Below, one piece after another: positions 5,634-10,126 of a DNA stretch of 10,126 nt. The notes below the pieces were generated by a model. That model was not told the DNA's origin. It searched no databases and worked only from the letters and a program-made list of their open reading frames with translations. Position 1 is the stretch's first letter; each line of letters begins with the position of its first letter. Source of the stretch: SIG78 sp045533055 (GTDB taxonomy: Bacteria; Verrucomicrobiota; Lentisphaeria; Victivallales; Victivallaceae); NCBI GenBank assembly GCA_045533055.1, contig JAZSHD010000099.1, forward strand, positions 1 through 10,126, read 5' to 3'. The position numbers were made by a program, and so were the translations under genes.

Positions 5634-5707
5634 TGGGCGTAGTAGAACTCGAATCTACGACCTCTACGATGTCAACGTAGCGCTCTAACCAACTGAGCTA
5701 TACGCCC
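5634..5707 (-). tRNA. tRNA-Val (anticodon GAC), CCA encoded
   Basis: The minus-strand sequence folds as a complete 74-base cloverleaf. It has acceptor GGGCGTA/TACGCCC, D stem GCTC/GAGC, anticodon stem CTACG/CGTAG with loop TTGACAT, a 5-base variable region AGGTC, T stem GTAGA/TCTAC with loop TTCGAGT, and discriminator A. All stems are fully paired. Anticodon GAC (plus strand 5671-5673) reads GUC and, by wobble, GUU. CCA is encoded directly after, at 5633-5631. The gene is followed by a terminator inside repeat copy 3 and preceded by a likely promoter at 5744-5771. It looks functional. Confidence 0.96.
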
Positions 5708-5743
5708 GATTTATTTCGTAGTGCTTATTTGCATTACTCTATT

Positions 5744-5771
5744 AAGATATCACCTTTTGAGGAAAATGCAA
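5744..5771 (-). promoter_or_regulatory. Candidate promoter of tRNA-Val
   Basis: On the minus strand TTGCAT (5771-5766), a 16-base spacer and TATCTT (5749-5744) end 36 bases before the tRNA 5' end. Spacing and position fit a sigma70-type promoter for a single tRNA transcription unit. Confidence 0.45.
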
Positions 5772-5919
5772 GTTTGATATTGCAGTTTTTTTGATTTTTT
5801 TGCGTTTTTTTATAAAAAACTCCCCAAAAATGCTTTTTATGTTGACAAAACCATCTTGCTGCAGAAATCAACTCAATAACGGATAATTACATTTGTTATT
5901 GCAAACTCAGGGAGTTTTT

Positions 5920-6342
5920 ATGAAAAATCTGAAAAAAATCACTTTCCCACTCTTCACCGCCGCACTTTTAACGGCAGCCGGCTGCATCGGCACTGCTGAC
6001 AAACTGGCAAACAGTGCCGGAGAAAAAAATCTCGATCTCTCCGGATACCTTATGTTGGGCAAGATCGAAACAGTCAATCCCCAGACTGCCGCCCCGGAAG
6101 GCAAACTTATCATCGGCAGGGCAAACTACAAATCCCGACTGGTGGCGGTCGATAAAAATAAGCAGATCCCCACTGCCGCTTCTTTCCGGGCCTTGCGAAC
6201 GGTTTCGCTGTTCGGTACCGAAGAAATCATCATTGAGTATGACTTTACTGCCGCCAATGCCGATGCTGCCGGCAGGATATGTTCTATGCTTGAGGATCAG
6301 AAAAATATGGCTTCGGAAAATTTTAAAAACATTGCTCCTTAA
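5920..6342 (+). CDS. Small hypothetical lipoprotein
   Basis: The 140-residue protein begins MKNLKKITFPLFTAALLTAAGC, a lipoprotein signal with the acylated Cys at 22. The mature part is about 119 residues, Ala-rich and soluble: a helical start, a beta segment with LMLGKIETV and KLIIGRANYKSR, then EEIIIEYDF and a C-terminal helix. I recognise no family. I chose the ATG at 5920 because AGGGAG lies five bases upstream and the signal peptide begins there; an in-frame ATG at 5893 adds nine residues unsuited to a signal. A TTGACA at 5842-5847 may be a -35 box, without a good -10. Envelope location is well supported; function is unknown. Confidence 0.75.
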   Translation: MKNLKKITFPLFTAALLTAAGCIGTADKLANSAGEKNLDLSGYLMLGKIETVNPQTAAPEGKLIIGRANYKSRLVAVDKNKQIPTAASFRALRTVSLFGTEEIIIEYDFTAANADAAGRICSMLEDQKNMASENFKNIAP

Positions 6343-6606
6343 TAAAATGTATATATTTTATGTTTTTATATTTGCAATTTTAATCCTGTTATGCTAACTT
6401 AACTGTGCAATGGCATTTGCATAGTTTGTACGGGATTCCTTTTTATAAAATTAAAATACCGCTGGGGATTTGCGGAAAAAAAAAATCCGGGATTTATTTA
6501 TGGATGATGGCAGCTGTTTTTTCAAATTTACTGATCAACAGCTGCTTTTTGCTTTTTCGGAAATCATACTTGTTGCAATTTAACCTCAAGGAAAGGAGAG
6601 GACTTT
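6343..6606. other. Intergenic leader of the beta-helix gene
   Basis: This 264-bp gap holds a possible promoter TTGCAA (6372-6377), a 17-base spacer and TAACTT (6395-6400), and the hairpin at 6510-6550. If that promoter is used, the beta-helix mRNA has a 5' leader of roughly 200 bases. No open frame here has coding features. Confidence 0.35.
6510..6550 (+). terminator. Terminator/attenuator-like hairpin upstream of beta-helix gene
   Basis: GCAGCTGTT (6510-6518) and AACAGCTGC (6537-6545) form a perfect 9-bp inverted repeat with an 18-base loop, followed by TTTTTGCTTTTT. It lies 56 bases before the start codon at 6607. It is too far from the lipoprotein stop at 6342 to be an obvious terminator of that gene alone, so it may end read-through or attenuate the next gene. 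The loop is longer than in typical terminators. Confidence 0.45.
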
Positions 6607-7911
6607 ATGAACAAGTTCAAACTTATCACCGCATTGGCAATGGCGGCAGCCGTTACCGGAAACATTTTTGCTGCTGATCTTTATGTATCAAGCAAAGGCG
6701 GCAAAAACAAAAACCCCGGCACTAAAGAAGCTCCTTTGAAAAACATCTGGAAAGCTCTTGACAAAGCCAAACCCGGCGATGTCATCCACATTGCCGAAGG
6801 TAAATACTCCGGCAAGATGTCCTGCGGCTGGATCGATATGCGTAAACCGGTCACTCTGCTGGGCGGCTACGCCAAAGGTTTCGGCGAACGCAACCCCATG
6901 AAGTATCACACGCTGCTGCGGCCCACCAACAAGCAGAACGCCACCAAGCCGATCTTCGGCACTCTGACCATCCAGATACCTAACGGAGCCACAAGCAAAA
7001 CAGTTATTGACGGCTTGATCTTTGACCATACCGACGCCAACAACTATCATGGCAGCAAAGGTAAACCCGCCGGGTTCAAAGAAGGTATGCTTACTGTGCC
7101 TCCGGCAAAGGGCACCAAACCCATGCCGAGTATCGACCGCTATCTTTTACACACCAAGACTGACGGCGAACTGGTTATTCAGAACTGCCTTTTCCTCAAC
7201 GGCAGCAACTATGCTGTTAATGTCAACCATTTTACCGGCAATGTCAAGATCGTCAACAATGTCTTTATCGGCAACCGCATGATGGCTTGCGAAGTCAACA
7301 GCAACAACGGCAAACCCTTCATGGTCAACTATGAGTTTGCCAACAACACCGTGCTTTTCACCTGGACCCGCACCACTGAATTCAGCGATATGGGTTACGG
7401 AGTACGCACCAACCGCAATCTGGTCAGCAACATCCATCACAACATTCTGGGCTTGAACTGCATGGCAGGTTATGACAACACCAAAGGCGATGCCAAAGCC
7501 AAGAAAGTCAAGCTGGAAAACAACATCTTCTTCCTGAACAAAAAAGCAGATGTTGCCATCACCATCAGCCCCAACATCAAATTTATGAAGGTCGAAGACG
7601 AAGGCTTTGAAGACCTCGCCGATGTTGACGGTATGGAAAGCGTTGAAAACAATATCGGCTTGAAAGATCCGGCTATCTTCAAAAATATTATTGATATGAA
7701 CTATCTGCAGGCATTCTTGAATGCCACTTATACCGAAAAAGTCAATTACGACCCCAATTCGCCGGTCAATCAGTTTCGGGCCGCTTTCGGCATGAACAAA
7801 CAGGGAACCATCCAGTCCAAGGTTTCCATGTTTGCCAACCCCTACCCCTTTGACAGTGCGATCAAGTTCTTCGGGGCCGTCAAAGACTTTGGTGCCCAGG
7901 CAATCAAATAA
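6607..7911 (+). CDS. Secreted right-handed beta-helix protein (DUF1565-like)
   Basis: The 434-residue protein has a Sec signal peptide (MNKFKLITALAMAAAVTGNIFA), probably cut after Ala22. The mature N-terminus, with DLYVSSKGG, NPGTKEAPLKNIWKAL and AKPGDVIHIAEGKY (about 24-68), is the typical opening of DUF1565/pectate-lyase-like parallel beta-helix proteins. Later Asn-rich rungs repeat the pattern, such as IQNCLFLNGSNYAV, IVNNVFIGNR, FANNTVLF, IHHNILGLN and LENNIFFLN. No polysaccharide-lyase catalytic set is recognised, so binding, structural or enzyme roles all remain open. The start has GGAGAGGACTTT just upstream. Codons end strongly in C (AAC, GCC, ATC, AAG), unlike the AT-rich genes in the left half, which suggests high expression. 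The lipoprotein gene at 7930 follows after 18 bp, probably in one operon. Confidence 0.85.
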   Translation: MNKFKLITALAMAAAVTGNIFAADLYVSSKGGKNKNPGTKEAPLKNIWKALDKAKPGDVIHIAEGKYSGKMSCGWIDMRKPVTLLGGYAKGFGERNPMKYHTLLRPTNKQNATKPIFGTLTIQIPNGATSKTVIDGLIFDHTDANNYHGSKGKPAGFKEGMLTVPPAKGTKPMPSIDRYLLHTKTDGELVIQNCLFLNGSNYAVNVNHFTGNVKIVNNVFIGNRMMACEVNSNNGKPFMVNYEFANNTVLFTWTRTTEFSDMGYGVRTNRNLVSNIHHNILGLNCMAGYDNTKGDAKAKKVKLENNIFFLNKKADVAITISPNIKFMKVEDEGFEDLADVDGMESVENNIGLKDPAIFKNIIDMNYLQAFLNATYTEKVNYDPNSPVNQFRAAFGMNKQGTIQSKVSMFANPYPFDSAIKFFGAVKDFGAQAIK

Positions 7912-7929
7912 TCTACGGGGGGATTTACA

Positions 7930-8601
7930 GTGAAACTCAACAATAAAACGCTTGTTTTGGCAGGATTGCTGGTGCCGGTTTCGTTTTCCGGATGCGTTTT
8001 GCTGGAAGATGTACCCTATATAGTGCAGGAACAACCGGTGGTATACACCTCAACTCCGGTAGTGGTAACGCCGCCGCCCCGGCATTATAAGCCGCACCCG
8101 CGGCCTCACTATCACCAACCGCCACGGCACAGTTCGCACCACAAACCTTCGACACAGGTAAATCAAAAAAATACGGTGGTGAACAATACAACTGTTATTG
8201 TCAATAAAAATGAATACAACAATACAGTTAATGTATCCAACAACCGCAAGAGCGGCAGCCGGAATACCCGCCCAGCCAGCACGGTCAGGCGGCCGTCGGA
8301 TCACAGCTCCGGCAAAGGCAGAAATGTCAGCAGCCCCGGCAGTACAGTCAGCCGCCCCAACGGCAATTCGGTATACCGCCCCAGCAGTACGGTCAGCCGC
8401 CCAAGTACTTCGGTCAAACGACCGTCGGATTACAGTTCCGGCAAAGGCAGGAATGTTACAAGTTCCAGCTTGAACCGTTCAACTACCGGCAGCTCGGCGT
8501 ACCGGCCAAGTACATCAAGCCGCTCAACTACCGGCAGTTCGGCGTACCGGCCAAGCACAACAAGCCGTTCAACTACCGGCAGTTCGGCGTACCGTCCGTA
8601 A
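7930..8601 (+). CDS. His/Pro-rich lipoprotein with tandem repeats
   Basis: The 223-residue protein starts at GTG, with GGGGGGA seven bases upstream and a lipoprotein signal (lipobox FSGC, acylated Cys22). Residues 48-72 are Pro/His-rich with seven His (52, 56, 60, 62, 67, 70, 71), suggesting metal binding or a stiff wall-spanning stalk. Residues about 79-105 are Asn/Val-rich. The rest is low-complexity Ser/Thr/Arg/Pro/Gly and very basic. RPSDxSSGKGRNV occurs at about 122 and 165, TVSRP recurs, and a 15-residue unit RSTTGSSAYRPSTSS repeats 2.7 times to the end. It is probably disordered, anchored in the outer membrane, and could contact polyanions or peptidoglycan. It follows the beta-helix gene by 18 bp and precedes a strong terminator. 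I do not recognise the family. Confidence 0.8.
   Translation: MKLNNKTLVLAGLLVPVSFSGCVLLEDVPYIVQEQPVVYTSTPVVVTPPPRHYKPHPRPHYHQPPRHSSHHKPSTQVNQKNTVVNNTTVIVNKNEYNNTVNVSNNRKSGSRNTRPASTVRRPSDHSSGKGRNVSSPGSTVSRPNGNSVYRPSSTVSRPSTSVKRPSDYSSGKGRNVTSSSLNRSTTGSSAYRPSTSSRSTTGSSAYRPSTTSRSTTGSSAYRP
8290..8459 (+). repeat. Direct repeat of about 41 bp within the lipoprotein gene
   Basis: The segments 8290-8330 and 8419-8459 encode the same RPSD[H/Y]SSGKGRNV block, differ at only a few bases (several of them silent), and lie 129 bp (43 codons) apart. Between them SSTVSRP-type units recur. This points to in-frame duplication followed by drift. Confidence 0.7.
8476..8598 (+). repeat. 45-bp tandem repeat, 2.7 units, coding
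   Basis: Units at 8476-8520, 8521-8565 and 8566-8598 each begin CGYTCAACTACCGGCAGYTC and encode RSTTGSSAYRP; the two full units add four Ser/Thr-rich residues. The last unit ends at the stop codon. Near-identity and a length divisible by three allow copy number to change without a frameshift. Confidence 0.9.
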
Positions 8602-8618
8602 AAACCTTTACACCAGGT

Positions 8619-8662
8619 AAGTGCGGGAGAGATTTGCAAAAATTTTCTTCCGCACTTTTTTT
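8619..8662 (+). terminator. Rho-independent terminator of the beta-helix/lipoprotein operon
   Basis: AAGTGCGG (8619-8626) and CCGCACTT (8650-8657) pair perfectly over a 23-base loop that can itself pair in part. The 3' arm runs into seven T (8656-8662). It starts 17 bases after the lipoprotein stop codon. It separates that operon from the MFS gene. Confidence 0.85.
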
Positions 8663-8708
8663 GTGATTTTCCGGCAAATAATATTGACAGTATTTTTTAC
8701 AGTAAAGT

Positions 8709-8737
8709 TTGATAAAACAGCTAAAACACTGTATATT
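8709..8737 (+). promoter_or_regulatory. Promoter of the MFS transporter gene
   Basis: TTGATA (8709-8714), a 17-base spacer and TATATT (8732-8737) lie 40 bases upstream of the ATG at 8778. A further TTGACA at 8684-8689 has a less well-placed -10. Placing the promoter here argues against the in-frame upstream ATG at 8709. Confidence 0.6.
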
Positions 8738-8777
8738 AATAAGATATATATTCTATAAATCAAAGGATGAGGTTTTT

Positions 8778-9965
8778 ATGAAGTATCTCTTTTATTTGCT
8801 GCCGGGTTTGCTTAATCTGGTCATGGGGCTGTTCTTTTTTATCACTGCCAAACGCATGGCGGATGCCAATTTATCGTCGCTGGCGGTTACGGCTACTATG
8901 CCCATGTGGGCGTTGATTTATGCGGTCAGCAGCTTTATTATCGGCAAATACGCCACTAAAAACAACGCGGTAAAACTTCTCTTCATCAGCCAGTTTATTT
9001 TGCTGATTTCCATGCTGGGACTGCTTTTTTCGCCGGATGTCAAACTGCAATATCTCTGGCTGCTGTTGAGCGGCTTGGGTACGGGGTTATTCTTTACGCC
9101 CTTCCAGACGGTGGTCAAACTTTTTGAAAAAGTGGAAATTTCGCCGGAAACCTTTGCCAAAAGTGCGGCGGCTTATGTGTTTTCATGGAGCTTCGGGCAA
9201 GGCTGCGGGCCCATGGTGGCAGCTCTGGTTTGGGGGATGTTTGACCCGGTAAGCGGCTGGAAATATTGCTATGTGGTAAATATCTGTGTAGTTATATGGG
9301 TGATCGTAAGTTTGATTTTTATGCAGAAATTCATCAACCGCCGTCTGAAAGAAACTTCCGGTGAACAAGCCGTGATCTCAAACTCTGACTCCAATACCGG
9401 AAATGCAACCGGTTTGCCTGATGTTATGAAAGCGGTATGGGTGCTGGCATTCGGCGGCTATCTGGCGATCGCAGCGTTGCGTTGTTACCTGCCGGATTAT
9501 GCAACCAAAGAGCTGCATTTTCCTACCTCTTCGCAAGGGATCATGCTCTCTTTGATAAGCATTGTGCAGGCTTTGGTGGCGTTGAGCTGTTTCAAAGTAA
9601 AGCGTTTCCCCTTCAAGCCGTGGGCGGGATTGTTCAGCGGAGCAAGTGCCTGCGTGGCGTTGGCGGTGCTGGCGTTGTGCAGTTCCAGCCTGGCGGCATG
9701 GGGTGCAACTACCTTGTTCGGGATCTTTTCCGGAGTGTTCTGCTTTTATCTCACTTACCACGCTCTGGCAAACTACACCAAAAGCGGCCGTTATGCGGCG
9801 GTCAATGAAACCATCGTAGGTTCCACCTCGGTCTTTGCCCCGCTGGCAGCCGGTTTGATCGCCGACCACAGCACAGCTCAAATGCCCTTTTATGTATTGA
9901 TCGTTATATTGATAATCAGTACAGTTATATACAGCAAACAAACCTGGCAATACCGTAATTTCTGA
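8778..9965 (+). CDS. MFS-type inner-membrane transporter
   Basis: The 395-residue protein has about twelve hydrophobic helices in a 6+6 layout with a hydrophilic central loop (QKFINRRLKETSGEQ to GNATGLPDV). This is the architecture and length of the major facilitator superfamily. Helix 4 carries LLLSGLGTGLFFTPF, and a basic segment follows helix 2 (GKYATKNNAVK), near the place of the MFS loop 2-3 signature, though the classic GxxxDRxGRR is not preserved. Helices 10-11 contain FGIFSGVFCFYL and ETIVGSTSVFAPLAAGLIAD, typical of drug- or sugar-efflux-like members. I chose the ATG at 8778 because AAGGATGAGG lies upstream and the first helix starts at once; an earlier ATG at 8709 overlaps the promoter. 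The substrate cannot be read from the sequence. The gene has its own promoter and appears monocistronic; no clear terminator follows to 10126. Confidence 0.85.
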   Translation: MKYLFYLLPGLLNLVMGLFFFITAKRMADANLSSLAVTATMPMWALIYAVSSFIIGKYATKNNAVKLLFISQFILLISMLGLLFSPDVKLQYLWLLLSGLGTGLFFTPFQTVVKLFEKVEISPETFAKSAAAYVFSWSFGQGCGPMVAALVWGMFDPVSGWKYCYVVNICVVIWVIVSLIFMQKFINRRLKETSGEQAVISNSDSNTGNATGLPDVMKAVWVLAFGGYLAIAALRCYLPDYATKELHFPTSSQGIMLSLISIVQALVALSCFKVKRFPFKPWAGLFSGASACVALAVLALCSSSLAAWGATTLFGIFSGVFCFYLTYHALANYTKSGRYAAVNETIVGSTSVFAPLAAGLIADHSTAQMPFYVLIVILIISTVIYSKQTWQYRNF

Positions 9966-10126
9966 TTTTACCGGAATAAAAAAATGCTCTGTTCCCAATA
10001 AGGGTCGATACTTGAGTTGCTATGTTAAAAGGAAACATTTTGTCGTAAAAAAGTGGCTGATTCTCAAAAATGTGATACTGTGTAACAAAGGCGACAATGT
10101 TGTAGCTTACATTTCGCAAACAGTAA

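Noticed and set aside
7147..8034. Long minus-strand open frame (295 residues) opposite the beta-helix gene
   Set aside because: It mirrors a strongly C-ending codon pattern on the other strand, has no start signal, and the plus-strand frame has a signal peptide and a recognisable fold.
9378..9998. Minus-strand open frame opposite the MFS gene
   Set aside because: It is a shadow of the transporter frame; the product is low-complexity with no motif.
9925..10119. Small minus-strand open frame at the right edge
   Set aside because: It overlaps the MFS 3' end, has no good ribosome binding site, and has no motif.

Overview
The window suggests a Gram-negative (two-membrane) bacterium. Three genes encode lipoproteins with clear lipoboxes, one encodes a Sec-secreted beta-helix protein, and ribosome binding sites are mostly strong. 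Intergenic DNA is AT-rich, while some genes have strongly C-ending codons. The mix of secreted DUF1565-like beta-helix protein, many lipoproteins and structured dispersed repeats would fit the PVC group (for example Lentisphaerota). That placement is a weak inference, because no phylogenetic marker apart from one tRNA is present.

Left half (1-5633): genes lie among copies of a structured dispersed repeat. A minus-strand pair (2034-495) overlaps by 8 bp. It encodes a Cys-rich protein with two membrane segments and a membrane-anchored GH18-like TIM-barrel protein. Next comes a complete minus-strand DinJ/YafQ-type toxin-antitoxin module (2674-2121), then a plus-strand lipoprotein (3276-4049). 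Tail to tail with that lipoprotein is a minus-strand gene (5059-4055) that joins a phage minor-head-protein-like Cys/His motif to a T4-lysozyme-type GH24 domain with an intact Glu-Asp-Thr triad.

Repeats: three copies of a 230-280 bp repeat lie at about 177-404, 2778-3005 and 5357-5633. Read on the minus strand, each begins with a hairpin followed by a T tract. In the third copy this hairpin directly follows a tRNA-Val(GAC) gene (5707-5634, encoded CCA to 5631) and is probably its terminator. A separate 41-bp repeat occurs at 451-491 and 3163-3203.

Right half (5920-9965): four plus-strand genes. They are a small lipoprotein, a secreted right-handed beta-helix protein, a His/Pro-rich lipoprotein with 15-residue tandem repeats, and an MFS transporter with its own promoter. 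The beta-helix gene and the repeat lipoprotein are 18 bp apart and followed by a strong terminator, so they look like one cell-envelope operon. I see no complete transposon, CRISPR array or phage module. The most unusual items are the tRNA-linked repeat family and the minor-head-motif/lysozyme fusion.
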